Assembly: GCF_001641265.1 (NCBI RefSeq)
Contig: NW_020167521.1
Location: forward strand, 1,116,001-1,180,000
Reading direction: 5' to 3'
Length of the DNA stretch: 64,000 nucleotides
From: Pseudogymnoascus destructans
Taxonomy: Eukaryota > Ascomycota > Leotiomycetes > Thelebolales > Thelebolaceae
The position numbers and the translations under genes were made by a program. The notes below the pieces were generated by a model. The model was not told the DNA's origin. It saw only the letters and a list, made by a program, of their open reading frames with translations, and ran no database searches. Within the stretch, counting starts at the first letter, position 1. Every line of letters starts with the position of its first letter. Shown piece after piece: positions 21,792 through 32,983 of this stretch.

Positions 21792-22153
21792 CTTGATTCG
21801 GGGGTGTATCGAGTCGCAGTCGATACGGAAGAGTTTGACTTCCGGTAGCTCGTAGCTATCAACACTCTTGTTCACAATTGCCTCTGTGCTTGAGGGGGTT
21901 CTTTAGGATCTCGTATCCTATTCGGCGCCAACGCGTCGGCGACTTTACCAGCTTGCTCTGCAGGATCAAACCCTGATCCACTGGCTGTCCGTGAGTTCTC
22001 TGGGGTCACGGCTATTTGGAGTCATCAGGTCTCTACTTCGAAATGTCACCGAGTCGCGGTCGGTGGTGTTTCGACAGTTCTCCTGAGTCGTTCCGGTTGT
22101 GGGATATTATTTAGGTACGGCCGTCCCCGGCAAGCGTGATCTTTTTTGTATAA

Positions 22154-22463
22154 TGTAAGGACACAGGGAATACGGCTCTCCGTAGGTGCATATGGGAGTG
22201 CGAGTCGGAGGTGATGCTGTATTCTATCCTATAGGTCTACTACGAAGGATACAGAAAAGATAAAGGGGGAGCTTACAGCTTCCTACCCCTTAAATATCCA
22301 TCTCGGGTCCGACTCTAATCAAGCTTAGCGTACCCTCGGTACTACTTAGTCGGTAATCCGAATCGACCCCGACTCCAACCCCTATGTTGCTGTACTACTA
22401 TGTTATCTACTGCGCGTCCCCTTAGGGGTCCGAATGCACCCCGTGTAAGGAGGCATCCTTACA
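22154..22463 (-). repeat. 5' LTR of the gypsy element (310 bp)
   Basis: Same limits and sequence as the left LTR; it carries the promoter for gag-pol transcription on the minus strand. It is followed by the GGTCC duplication and then the remainder of hAT-1. Confidence 0.95.
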
Positions 22464-22672
22464 GGTCCTCACCAGGTAAGGTAAGTATCTGAGCGACTTT
22501 GCTCAGGTAAGGTAGGTATTTACAGATACTTTAGCAGGTAGTTGAGCCTCAATTCCGTATACAAAAATGACGCTTTTCATATTTGAAATAGATAATGATA
22601 TGTAACTAGAATATGTAACTAGAAAAGTGAAACTCGTGACAAATATAATAATAAAATAGACAGCCCCTATTC

Positions 22673-24916
22673 CTATTCTTCTGCCTCATCATCTGCATCA
22701 TCACCGTCGCTGTCGGCATCTGGTAAATAACCCCAATTCCGTAAGCAAAGCAGATATCTAATTGTCGATGGCGACAATCTATTCCTTTTCTTAGTAATGA
22801 TATCGCTACCATTGCTAAATACCCGTTCTGATGGTGCTGATGTCGCAGGAATTGCAAGATGGTCTCGAGCAACTTGAGCAATTATTGGATATTGATATTG
22901 CTTTGCAGACCAATATTTGAGAATATCAGTATGCTCACCAGGCCGTGGTTCAAGCATCCATCGTTTCCATTCTGGTTCTTCAAATGATATACCCTCTGAT
23001 GCAAATAAATCTTCATCAGAATCTGGTTCTTGCACTCTAGTATTTGCATTTCCTAATGCATCTGCAAGAGCTGTTTCACGTTCAATACGCTCTGTATCAA
23101 GATGATATTGCCGTGTCTTATATGTTCTACAAACATCTTCAAACTGTGCTCTTGCCCGTGTGATTCGTACATGATCTGTACTATCTGGATATATCTTTTT
23201 AAACACTGTATGGTTCATCCGTGGATCGCAAATTGTAGCTACAGCTGAGTGCTTACATTGCTGATTTGTTGCAAGAGTATAATACGCGTGAAGCTTTTGA
23301 TAAGCTACTGTGCATGCAATACCAATTGCTGAGTGCTCGCCAACTTCTTGTTGCATCTTCTTAACTTTATTTATCATTTTAAGATAAAGTGGAATAGCAA
23401 AGTTAAGTGACGGATATGTATCACTTTGTAGCCGTCTTGATGGTTTGAGAAATATTAAGAACAGTCGTTCAAGATCTTTAATAACAGCCCAATCTCCTGT
23501 AGTTAATGCAATATCTTTCATACTAATATCAAGCTGTTGTGTTATGCATACTGCTGTGATTGGTATTTGGAGTTTTAATGCTGTATCAAGCATACGATGT
23601 GTTGAATTCCATCGTACTGGCATATCAAGTGATAGTTGCTGTGGTTTTAAACCTATAGCTTTGACTTGTCGTTGTAAAGCATCCTTCCATGCTCGTCGAT
23701 TACGAAAGACATAGATATGTCTTCATAGCTTTGCAAGAGCATTCATGACTTCCACATGACTATCTCTACTAAATGGAATCCGAGCTGCACCTTGCTCACA
23801 CCAGTATGTCTCTGTCTCTACATCTGGTTCTGCTTTTAAACTCGTAAGAGCGGCTTGAACTGCGAGATTTATGATATGTGCAATACACCGGACATCGCCT
23901 TCTTTGACAGTAAATGTCCAAGGTTGTTGAGTTGATGTTTGGGCGTTGCTAGCCAATTTCTCATATTCTGAGAGCATCACAGTATTTGATGATGCGTTGT
24001 CTCGGGTGCATGTAAAGATAGCGCCTGTAATAGCTATACTATCTGTTACAGCTGCTAATTGCTGAGCTAAGTATTCACCGCTATGAATAGGCTCTTGAAG
24101 ATGTATCACATCAAGCAATTTTGATTTCTGCTGCCATTTATCATTAATCCAATGAGCGGTAACAGCAGCATACTCTGTATAGTTCCGTGCAGACCATGCA
24201 TCTGTCGTTATGGATATCCGGCCTCCATGTATAATATGAGAATGGAGTTCAAGCTGTAGTATGCCTCGGTGATATGAGAATTGGCGTTGTAGTTCTCGGT
24301 GCAATGTTCTTGACGAAAGTGATAACACAGATGGACTTAAGAACCATACTAATTGACGATATGAATAGCTTTCGATAATGCGTAAAGACAGGTTATTAGA
24401 TACTATAAACGATAGCACTAACTCTCTATATTTGGCTGGATTGTTTGTTGGTCTTGATTCATGGGTCGCTGGTCTCTGAGGCTCAAAAAATGATGATGTG
24501 CTGCTAGATTGACTTGAAGGCGCTGTATTCTTGTGTTTAAGAGCATCATAGATTCCTTTATGCTTAAGACTATAGTGTTTCCAAAGATTGCCAGTTGAAG
24601 CAGCAGCTTGAGCATGGGTTTGAGCTGCGGGCGAGTATCCGCAATTAGGCTGCATACAGCATACTTTGATAGTTGGCGGGTTGCTCTCAAGTAGTATTCT
24701 TGAATATAGTTCCTTCGTGAACAGCAGCGACTGCGTTGGCGGTAGCATTTGGCTAGGCGGGTGTAGATGGACAGGAATTGGATTTGATTGCTGAAAAGGG
24801 GTAAAAAGCCCTGGTAGGGCTGGCTCATCGTGAGGATTATAGCCATCAAGGTCCGTCGGCACGTCTGACAACGGAGAGTCACTCATTTTCACGGCAATTA
24901 TCACCATATCAAGCAT
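22673..24916 (-). pseudogene. hAT-1 transposase, one in-frame TGA
   Basis: A BED-like zinc finger (CCMQPNCGYS...H) and RNase-H-like DDE core (RISITTDAWSARNYTEYA, FTCTRDNASSNTVML, RCIAHIINLAVQAAL) lead to the hAT dimerisation C-terminus (YPIIAQVARDHLAIPATSAP, SERVFSNGSDIITKKRNRLS). The reading frame is continuous except for TGA at 23723-23725, where Arg (CGA) is the likely ancestral codon (NALAKL-stop-RHIYVFRNRRAW). No intron boundary is present there. One C-to-T change would thus explain inactivation; otherwise the protein is about full length (roughly 745 codons). Confidence 0.88.
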
Positions 24917-25360
24917 GAAGACGAGTATTTCAACGTTAGCATTTGTGCGGCTTGGCTACACTTGGCAATACTTGGCATGTATCTGGGTAAGTATCCGAAA
25001 ATACCGGGATACTCAGGTATTTTGAGAATGAGCCCAGGTAGGTAATTACCCAGGTAATTACCTGAACACCACAGGTAATCAGGTATCTGTGCCGCACACT
25101 GATTGTTACCTTCCTCTGCCTCGACTCTGTGCTACAGTCAATGGCTGAAATGGTGGCTTCAGCAGGATCTGTGCCAGATCGTGGCGTTCAAAATTAATAG
25201 TTCTCATGTGGGTTATGATAGTCTTGGCTAGCGTTACGGTTGTTATGAGTGTATATGAGTACTACGAATGACGAAGACGGCTCTTGCAGTTGCTAAAGGT
25301 GTCTTTGTTTCTCCTATAAAAAATCTTCGGTCAGGTCGCCTTATAGGGTATGCAACGCAG

Positions 25361-26770
25361 TCACCTACCAAAGTCCTCCAGAACGCCTGTAATTCGGACT
25401 CCCCATTTACGTACGTCGCCGACGAGTCTAAGACGTCGGAGCTGAGATAGGCTTCTTATACGCATAGAGATTCTGGAGTTGCCATTCGGGCTCTGCGTCG
25501 GAAGAATATTCCCACTCATTGAATAATAGGGGTCCACGCGACCGATGATCGTTCCGCGGAGGCGTAACACACGATCGGATAGCAAGTCGCAGGGGACTTT
25601 GCATTCTGCGCTGCTGGCACTGTAGATCCACCGCTGCGCGAAAAGGATGCTAGAGTACTGAGTAGAGTAGTCGTCGTACATGTTGCATGAAAAATCAGGG
25701 ACCCAGGACGGGAGACCGGCTAGTCGCTCGGTGGAGTCGTTCACCTGAAAGGGGTTCTGGGTGATGATATCTAGGTTCGCGCCCCCGTTGATCTCGATGG
25801 TGGTTACTTCAGTATAAACTTCCACGGCCGACTTGCGGTAATCGACCATCATCTCGCGGCTTTGCAAGGTGAGGCCGAGAAGGCCATAAATCTTGTCCCG
25901 TGGGTCTGTGGACTTGGAACCCTTGAAGCGCTCCAGGACATCCATCAAGCTTGACCGCTGCCCCGCCTGCATCATGGTGCGCTGGTTCTGGATAGTCTTG
26001 ACCTTGCTGAAGGTCTCACCAGCCATGGGTCCTACAGTGCCGTGTCCCCATTCCATATGAAACGCATCAGAGTACTGCGCGTCCCCAAGAAACGAGTTGA
26101 GCATATCCCAATCCAGCGTCCGCTTCCCGATGATGAGGGAGATCCGCGGCGCGCACGCGAGTTCCTGCATCACCCATATGCGCGACCATAGCGAGGAGTA
26201 GAGAAAAAGCGTCTGCAGGGAGTCGATTTGCTCGTACTCCAGGAGCACACGTCGTCGCCTGGCTCGTCGTTCGTGGGTGCTCAAAAATCGCTTTCCCCCC
26301 TCTTGCGCCGCATCGGCTCAAGAGGCTTGATGTCACGCGTGTAAATCCTACTAAACAACTCCGCGCCCTCCATCATGACTGCGAGCGTTTTAGCTATCTG
26401 CTGCCACTCTGCTCTTCATCCACCTCCTCCCCTTGATCCTCGCCCTCGGATATAATGGAGGGTGTGGGAACCATAGGATGGAGCCAAACCAGATTCCCCG
26501 TACAAGACTCGTAGATCTGCATGACCTGCTCGCCGCGCTCCACATCGTCGCTCTGGTTGATACACACGGCGTCGATCCAGATCGTCCTATCCTGGAGGCG
26601 AGGCGCAAATGCCGAAGTGGGTTCTCTAGGTGCGCGTGACCTTGAACGGCTGCGCTTCTAGCTCGATGGTCTGTGTAAATCTAGGGACGCCCCAGACGTA
26701 TGACATGGTCTCGTAAGGCTCGTGGTCATCGAGCGTGGTGTGCACGAGCCGGCCACGGATGGGGGAGTCG
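25361..26770 (-). pseudogene. HET-domain protein, frameshifted and 5' truncated
   Basis: Landmarks of the heterokaryon-incompatibility domain in order: LVHTTLDDHEPYETMSYVWG (near 26745), RTIWIDAVCINQSDDVERGE (near 26590-26530), NLVWLHPMV, then WSRIWVMQELACAPRISLII (about 26190). The C-terminal part (DPRDKIYGLLGLT, LPSWVPDFS) is intact to the stop at 25361. The first two blocks are separated from each other and from the third by frame changes and stops (near 26630 and 26380-26290). HET proteins trigger cell death on non-self fusion; this copy cannot make the domain intact. The 5' edge abuts a GH5 fragment. Confidence 0.75.
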
Positions 26771-27230
26771 AAGGAATCGGAGGTAGCGCCACGAGATACC
26801 CGGCACGTATGGGTCGTCGTTTAGGTCTTTACTGCCCAGTACGGGGAATGGGATGCGTACGTGATCCAGGCCCGCGGCGGCGATGGCCTTGAAGTCGTCT
26901 TCAGTGATGAAGGTGGAGTAGTGTTTTTCCAATGTCTTGGCAGCTTCCTTTGGACCCAACTTCTTGCACAGGCTGTACTCGTCGACGAGACTTGTGTCGG
27001 GGAACAGTGAGGGGGTAATGAAGGGTTCAAGAGAGAGCCACCCGCCCAAGTAACACCGCGGAAAGGTTTGCTGGCGTGTGATCCCCATGGCTTGTTCAAT
27101 GCAGGTACGTTTGCGTTGGCTTGCTTAGAGTCGTCCCATGTCGATTTCAAGCCGACAACGGGAAGGCCACCCACAGTCTCATCCGTAAATGTGCAGTTGA
27201 AGCCATCCATATCCAGCCACGATGTTGTGT
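26765..27230 (-). pseudogene. GH5 exo-beta-1,3-glucanase-like N-terminal fragment
   Basis: MDGFNCTFTDETVGGLPVVG, then KPWGSHASKPFRG in one frame, continuing in a second frame as LGGWLSLEPFITPSLF, DEYSLCKKLG, HYSTFITEDDFKAIAAAGLD and HVRIPF...DDPYVPGISWRYL. This is the start of fungal exo-1,3-glucanase-like GH5 enzymes. A 1-nt loss at about 27060 breaks the frame. After SWRYL the similarity stops and HET sequence begins within a few bases. The right edge is the copia LTR at 27231. The catalytic glutamates, which lie further on, are absent. Confidence 0.7.
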
Positions 27231-27384
27231 TGTAACACATAGTCACTGGAGGTCATTGGAAGTGTTGGTGGTAGACAAGTTGTTGATTAGTTGAAGTATA
27301 TAGGTTACAACTACTGAGAACTATATATGTGGGTGGGTGCCACGCCAGTGGCTCCCGTGGCTCTGAACCCCGATTCCTGCAACA
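27231..27384 (-). repeat. copia 3' LTR (154 bp)
   Basis: TGTAACACATAGTCACTGG...CTGCAACA. By eye it differs from the other LTR at very few sites (GATTAGTTG versus GATTTGTTG; GATTCCTGC versus GATTTCTGC). Confidence 0.9.
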
Positions 27385-27458
27385 CACCCCTCTGGTGATA
27401 TTGTAGAAAACATATCAACAGTTAGTAGCACCCCTAGTTCTTCATCCGTAATCTATAA

Positions 27459-30400
27459 TCAGTCCATCTTTGGGAGCTGTTTAAGCTTGATCAGCTCAAT
27501 GAATCTCTGATGATCTATCGTTGATAGTGGCTTCGTCAGTCCATCTGCAGCCATCTCCTTCGTATACACATAATATAGATCAACAAGGTTTTCCTTCACT
27601 TGATTTCGGATGTAGTGGTATTTGATGTCGATGTGCTTCGTTCGCTGATGAAACTCTGGATTCTCTGCAAGTGCAAGAGCTCCTTGGTTGTCGCCGATGA
27701 TTTCCGTTGTGAGTGCATCCTTCTTCTTATATCCAAGCTCCTTGAATACCTGTCGAAGCCATGCTCCTTCCTGTGCAGCCTTAAACATAGCCACGTATTC
27801 AGCTTCAGTAGTCGCAACTGCAACGGTTGGCTGTCTCTTCGAAATGCTCACAATGACGCCTCCACAGAAAAGGTAGACGCATCCTGTGTGGGACTTGCGC
27901 TCGCTTCTGTCGCCTGCGAAGTCTGCATCGACGTATCCTCTTAATGCCATAGCCTCATCATCCTTCCAATCGCCTCCATAACAGATGCACAGATGAATAG
28001 AGCCTGCAAGATACTGCAGACAGCGACGAGCAGCTGCAATATGCTGTGGTGAGGGGTTTGCGAGAAAACGAGATAGAACGGACATGCAATAGTTGATATC
28101 CGGTCGAGTGTTCGTGGCTAGATACATTAGAGATCCAACCATAGACTGATACAGCTTGATTTCGTGAGCTGTAGCTTTGTCTTTGTATGGAGTCATGAGA
28201 ATTTCCCATCCTTGGGCACAAGGCGTCTTCACCGTGTGGCAATTCGTCATTCCAAAACGGCTGAGGATCTTTTGAGTATATGCATCCTGTCCAAGGTAGA
28301 TCTCTCGCTTCTTTCTATCTAGATGAATGCGGACTCCAAGGAAGTATTGTGCAGGACTGAGTTCTTCAATTGTGAACTTTGTCTGCAACTCATATTTCAA
28401 CTTACTTAAGTCCTCGTTATCTTTGCCAATAATGAGGCAGTCATCAACATAAGTGACAATGATGATCTTTGTGTCCTTGTTGATGAAGATGCATTGGTCT
28501 GTTTCGAGTGGTTCAAATCCAAGAGATTGGAGTGCTTTGCGAAGCTTTTTCTGCCAGAGACGTGGTGACTGCTTGAGACCGTAAAGCGCGCATGATAGCT
28601 TGCACACATCCTCCTTTGAAAGCTTGACACCATTCTCACACCATCCAGGAGGCAATTCGACATATACCTCTGCATCGATATCATTTTCAAGGAATGCAGT
28701 GTCAACATCCATCTGTTCAATCTCAAGATCGAAACGTGCAGCGAGGGCAACGGCGATTTTCCATGTGGCTGATTTGCAAACTCCTGCAAAGGTCTGCTCA
28801 TAATCCTTTCCATATCTCTGCTCATAGCCCTTTACAACCCATCGAGCCTTGCGGCGAAGGATTTTGCCATCTCGATCTCTTTTAGTGCGCAAAACAAGGC
28901 AAACCAAGGACCTTTTTCCCTTTTGGAACTTTGCTTTTATGCATGACTTTCCACACTTTCTTACGAGTAATGGATCGATATTCAGACGCAATGGCCTCAC
29001 TCCAGAGATCTGCATCAGATCGAGCAAGTGCTTCTTCCATGGTTTGCGGATCTGAGTTGTATTCTGTGCCTGTGAAAAATGCATTTTGGAAATCTTCGTC
29101 TTGATATTCCTGTTCTTCCTCTGCATACATGGCATTTCGAGATGAAGCAGCATCCTTTGCTTGGCTTCTCGTGACTCGATTCTGTTCAGCAATAGGAACC
29201 CAGACTTTGCAAGTTTGGGTCTTCTTTGGAGGTTCGCGCTCCTCATGCTCGATTTCTGCATCTGGCTGATCTTTAGGAGATTCTTCCGCATCCTCCTGAT
29301 TGTGAATTAGGTCTAGAGTCTGTCCTTCATAGTCTTTATTCATTGAGACAGAAGGTGGAGGGTATTGCAGTTCATCCATTTCTTCCACTGCGTTGTTGTG
29401 GGCTGCTTGGACATTTTCGTCACTGATTTCAAATGTTGGCTCTGTAATGAAACCACTGCCTTCATCAAATTGAGCATGCGAAGTTCTTATAATCTTCTCT
29501 CCAGCTCGAGAGGGGACATAAACTCGAAAAATGTTATGACCCTCATATCCAACGAGAATGCCGACTTCTGCCCTTGAGGCAAGCTTCTGGCTTTGCACTC
29601 TGCATTCCTTTTGGATAATAACATACATCTTGCATCCTAGAACTCGCAAGTGGGCGATGTTAGGTGTGTGATTCACCCCTGGTTCAATTTTGTCCCAAAA
29701 TGCTTCAAATGGTATCTTCCCATCAATGGTTGAAGTGGCCACTCTGTTTGAGATGTAAATGGCAGCTTGAAACAGCTCTGGCCATAGGAATTCAGGAATT
29801 CGCTGATCGATTGCAGCGGATTGAACACGTTCAAAAATGGTGCGAAAGCTTCGTTCGGCTGTGCCGTCTTGATATGCGCAAAATGGAGTGGACAGCTCAA
29901 TGATGGTTCCGAGATCTGCTGTAAGCTCATTGATCTGGGTAGGAGCATATTCCTTTCCTCCATCCATTCTGAATCTCTTAATTGTGATGTTGTATTGCGT
30001 CTTTGCAAGTCGAATCATCCAGACAATGCATTTGTACGCGTCTGTTACGACGGAACAAGAAGGCTGGCCAACTACAGGACAGGAAGGAGGGAGGTCGCAT
30101 GAGACCGGCCCTGGTACCTGGAGGGGCAGCGGGGAATAGTAGTTCCGAAAGTATCACGTGACGGACTCGCAGGATGATGAGAAGAGTCCTAAGAGTCCAG
30201 GACTCCGAGGACTCGAGTGAGTTCCCAGGAGTCCACTAGGCACGTGATGGACTCGCAGGATGATGAGAAGAGTCCTAAGAGTCCAGGACTCTGAGGACTC
30301 GAGTGAGTTCCCAAGAGTCCACTAGGCACGACGCCACTATATAAGTAGATAGTATTTCCTTAGATAGGAGCTTCGTGCTCAACTCAATACAGTATTTGTT

Positions 30401-31284
30401 ATATACTAGTAACGTGTTACTTGAAGCCTTTGTGTCTGATCCCCTGCCTCCTCTGATAAGTAAACCTTTACGCAAGAGAACCTCTGTGTCTTCTATCGTT
30501 TAGAAGTCAGCGTTACAGCGTCACCCTTATTCTTAAAGGTTCATCCATAGCGGACACTGTACTTTCCACAAGTAAACAGTATGCCATACTTCTCTCCGTG
30601 GAGTCCGTGAGGCTTGACAGTAACAACATCACAATGAACTTCTTCAAGAGCTGTTTTCGGTCTTAGTCGAGCTGAAATTTTGTTCACTCGACGGATTGGC
30701 TTTGCCTCTTCGCATGGCTGGCACAACCTCGTCGCAATGGCAGTGCCTTCTTTGCTATATGAGATCCCATTTACCATGTCTTTGGTCTTGCGGATGTTAT
30801 CGAGTCCAAGATGACAGAGGCGTCGATGCCAAAGTTCAATGTCTGTGTTCTTCTGCTCAATCGCAGCAGGTAAAATCAAGGGCAGGATAAGTGATTCCTT
30901 TGCTTCCATTTTGAATTCGTAAAGGAACAGATCTGAGTCAACTGTGCTCATCTCATTGGCATGCTTATCGAGAAGCTGGCCATTCTGTAGATGACCTCCG
31001 CTGCTATAAAGCTTCTTTCCGCTAAACAGGCAAACTGGCAAGGAAGGCATATAGATGACATGATAGAGGGTAATTTGGGTCTTCTCTCTGTTTCCCTTTA
31101 CTCCAAAAAATCGAACTGAGCCACAGCCTTGAGGACGAACAAGTCCATTTGCTGTATTCATGAATGGTAAATCCATGCGCTCTTCGTAAGTGTCAAACTT
31201 CTCAAGACTGTTTGCAATGTGCTCATCTGCTCCTGTATCGAATAACCACCTATCTCTGCTTATAGTGTTCGATTTGGCAGGCAT
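27459..31284 (-). pseudogene. copia Pol (protease, integrase, RT, RNase H), disrupted
   Basis: Protease WLFDTGADEHIAN (about 31250), then the GAG-pre-integrase HHCC region (ELWHRRLCHLGLDNIR...CQPCEEAK). The integrase core is interrupted by the solo LTR at 30043-30517, after which it continues with RMDGGKEYAPTQINEL and STPFCAYQDGTAERSFRT. RT (EALARSDADLWSEAIASEYR, then ARWVVKGYEQRYGKDYEQTF, YVDDCLIIG) changes frame at about 28900. RNase H has GYVDADFAGDRSERKSHTGC and KHIDIKYHYIR; the stop is at 27459. Order PR-INT-RT-RH is diagnostic of copia. Confidence 0.9.
30043..30517 (+). repeat. solo LTR, family A, copy 1 (475 bp)
   Basis: TGTTACGACGG...GTCAGCGTTACA with 5-bp duplication GCGTC at 30038-30042 and 30518-30522. 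It contains a tandem direct duplication of about 84 bp (units beginning CACGTGA(C/T)GGACTCGCAGG) and a TATATAAG box near 30338. It interrupts the copia integrase. No internal region remains, so it arose by LTR-LTR recombination. Confidence 0.93.
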
Positions 31285-31453
31285 TGAGAAAGCTACGAGG
31301 TCGAAATAGTTCTTAGAGTCATTGCCCTCATCTTTGGTTTCACTTTTCTTTTTCTCAATATGCTTCCAATATGGGGTCCATTTCTTCCCATTCTTCCGCT
31401 CCGACTCATCATGCTTCTCCTTGTTATTTTCGAGGCAGTCTTGAGGTGAGTGT

Positions 31454-31711
31454 TGTCACGGTTCACCAAGGCATAGGGCGCCAGTTGGGTATTATGAATT
31501 AAACTCAATCTAGAGAAGAAAGGAAAGAGAAGAGGAGCACTCGAGCAGTGGCTCGATCTATATACAGCTATGTTGTTGTGGAGTGAATTCTCTTTAGCGA
31601 GACCAGTTCTGAGAATTCACTCCACAACTGAAAACTTCGCTCCAACCCCGGAAAGCTCCCCACACCCCTGAACCCCCACTCGAGCTGCAAGGCGCACTTG
31701 ATATCATAACA
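31454..31711. repeat. 258-bp solo LTR-like insertion with an 18-bp perfect hairpin
   Basis: TGTCACGGTTCACC...GATATCATAACA flanked by AGTGT (31449-31453 and 31712-31716). It interrupts the copia Gag zinc-knuckle region. Inside, 31575-31592 and 31611-31628 are perfect 18-nt inverted repeats (GTTGTGGAGTGAATTCTC) around an 18-nt loop. The family is not otherwise present in the window. Confidence 0.8.
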
Positions 31712-32450
31712 AGTGTCGAGGTTTCGGCATTGTGCAATGTGGGCAAGATGGTCGATCTCCATTCTTCTTGTCCTTGCTTGGGTTTTTGCCCTTACCCATT
31801 CCTTGAGACTTGTTTCCGTACAAGGCATTCGAGCCTGTAGGAGTCGATTTCGATCTTGCCTCATCTGTGAGGTCATCGATAAGAGAATCGAGAGTGATGC
31901 GGTGATCTGGAGACCAAAGGAGTGATCTTTGGCATTCTGCCCAAGTTGGCCACTTGTTCGCACAAGAAGCTATAAACATAACAGGAAGCCAATAATCATG
32001 AGGAGGACATTGTAGACTCTCAAGTTTGTCGATAGCTTCACGGACAGCGATAATAAACGTGTCAAGCGAAGAGAAATTCTCGTACTTGAGGTGAACATAA
32101 TCCTGAATTGCATTGTACTTCAGGACTGAACCTGAGCCTTCGTATTGCTGTTGTAGGGCTCTCCGCATCTCAAGTGCTGTGTCCTTTGCAGATGCCACTT
32201 TTCCTGGAATCGTCTTGCAGTTATATTGGATCGCGAGCTGCATCTGAGCGTCGCCCTTCTCCCAAGCTTCATACTTCCTGAGCTTGTCTCCATCTTTAGC
32301 CTCATCGTAGTCCTCATGGAATTCATCGATGTATTCTGGCCTCTTGCATCTATCGTTGATGTATTTCGCCAGTCCGTTGCCTCAGGCGATGTTGACGATA
32401 AGTTCCTTCCAGTTGGTGTAATTCTCTTCACCCTTGAGCTTCAAATGCTC
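31712..32450 (-). pseudogene. copia Gag, broken
   Basis: LEHLKLKGEENYTNWKELI begins the copia-type Gag (DUF4219/UBN2-like). RRALQQQYEGSGSVLKYNA, HDYWLPVMFIASC and DSLIDDLTDEARSK follow, leading to the knuckle start CPHCTMPKPRH, where the 258-bp insertion sits. The knuckle continues on the far side (about 31448) with DCLENNKEKHDESE. An in-frame TGA lies near 32380. Confidence 0.75.
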
Positions 32451-32811
32451 TAGAAGTCGTATTCAGACTCACCATAGTTGTAGAAGACATATTGGCTATT
32501 GGTGTAGTTGCAGTCGTGTTCGAAATTCAGTTTGAGATGAAGTTGCGAGTTGATCTGTCGCGTCTTCAAAGATCTTGGAAAGTCCTTCTGGCTCGAGCGC
32601 AGAGGACATAAAGTGAAATAAACAGTGTGGATATAACTCAAAGAAAGAGAGCCACAATCCTCTTCACCGTACTTCAAAACTGTTTGAGGTTGAGGTTGTG
32701 GTGCTGTAACGAAAACACTGACTTCAGCGAGTCTGTTGACGGATTGGTGAATTGGACTGCACAAATCAACACTCAATGATAATTCTGATCTTGTAAATAC
32801 CTTAACAATAG

Positions 32812-32829
32812 GCTTCCGGGCTCATAACC
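32812..32829 (-). promoter_or_regulatory. copia primer-binding site matching an internal tRNA-Met segment
   Basis: Immediately inside the 5' LTR, the minus strand reads GGTTATGAGCCCGGAAGC. GGTTATGAGCCC is complementary to the CAU anticodon-loop region of tRNA-Met (GGGCTCATAACC) rather than to a tRNA 3' end. Drosophila copia is primed by a 5' half of initiator tRNA-Met, and this site fits that mode. Confidence 0.7.
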
Positions 32830-32983
32830 TGTAACACATAGTCACTGGAGGTCATTGGAAGTGTTGGTGGTAGACAAGTTGTTGATTTGTTGAAGTATAT
32901 AGGTTACAACTACTGAGAACTATATATGTGGGTGGGTGCCACGCCAGTGGCTCCCGTGGCTCTGAACCCCGATTTCTGCAACA
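32830..32983 (-). repeat. copia 5' LTR (154 bp)
   Basis: Same limits and near-identical sequence to the left LTR. Confidence 0.9.

Larger units (their letters stand above)
14824..22463 (-). mobile_element. Ty3/gypsy chromovirus-type LTR retrotransposon
   Basis: Two 310-bp LTRs (TG...CA) bound a 7.64-kb element whose gag and pol read on the minus strand. The 5-bp duplication GGTCC is present at 14819-14823 and 22464-22468, proving insertion 39 bp inside hAT-1. The polypurine-like tract AAGGCGGGGGGTAA abuts the left (3') LTR. The primer site next to the right (5') LTR begins TTATACAAAAAAG, which I could not match to a tRNA end. An extra intron-bearing gene lies antisense between the 3' LTR and pol. 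Pol carries a frame break, so this copy is probably non-autonomous. Confidence 0.95.
14785..25101 (-). mobile_element. hAT-1: hAT DNA transposon containing a nested gypsy element
   Basis: The left terminus CAGTGTTCGGCA-GATAC (14785) is inverted at the right terminus (reverse complement CAGTGTGCGGCACAGATAC, ending 25101). Both are flanked by the 8-bp duplication ATTGTTAC (14777-14784 and 25102-25109), the hAT hallmark. Removing the nested LTR element and one copy of its 5-bp duplication leaves about 2.67 kb with one minus-strand transposase gene. Subterminal sequence is rich in short CAGGTA(A/G) repeats at both ends, likely transposase-binding sites. Confidence 0.93.
27231..32983 (-). mobile_element. 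Ty1/copia LTR retrotransposon, decayed, with two nested solo LTRs
   Basis: 154-bp LTRs at 27231-27384 and 32830-32983 enclose gag-pol on the minus strand. The flanking 5-mers differ (TGTGT left, GAAAG right), so no target duplication remains; the outer junctions have probably been changed by recombination. Next to the 5' (right) LTR lies a primer site matching an internal tRNA-Met segment. Pol is cut by a 475-bp solo LTR at 30043 and gag by a 258-bp solo LTR at 31454, both with intact duplications, and there are further stops and frameshifts. Confidence 0.92.

Noticed and set aside
30275..30475. Small frame repeated in all three family A solo LTRs (MRKGLLIRGGRGSDTKASSN...)
   Set aside because: Repeated only because the LTR is repeated; it overlaps promoter-like sequence and has no family resemblance.
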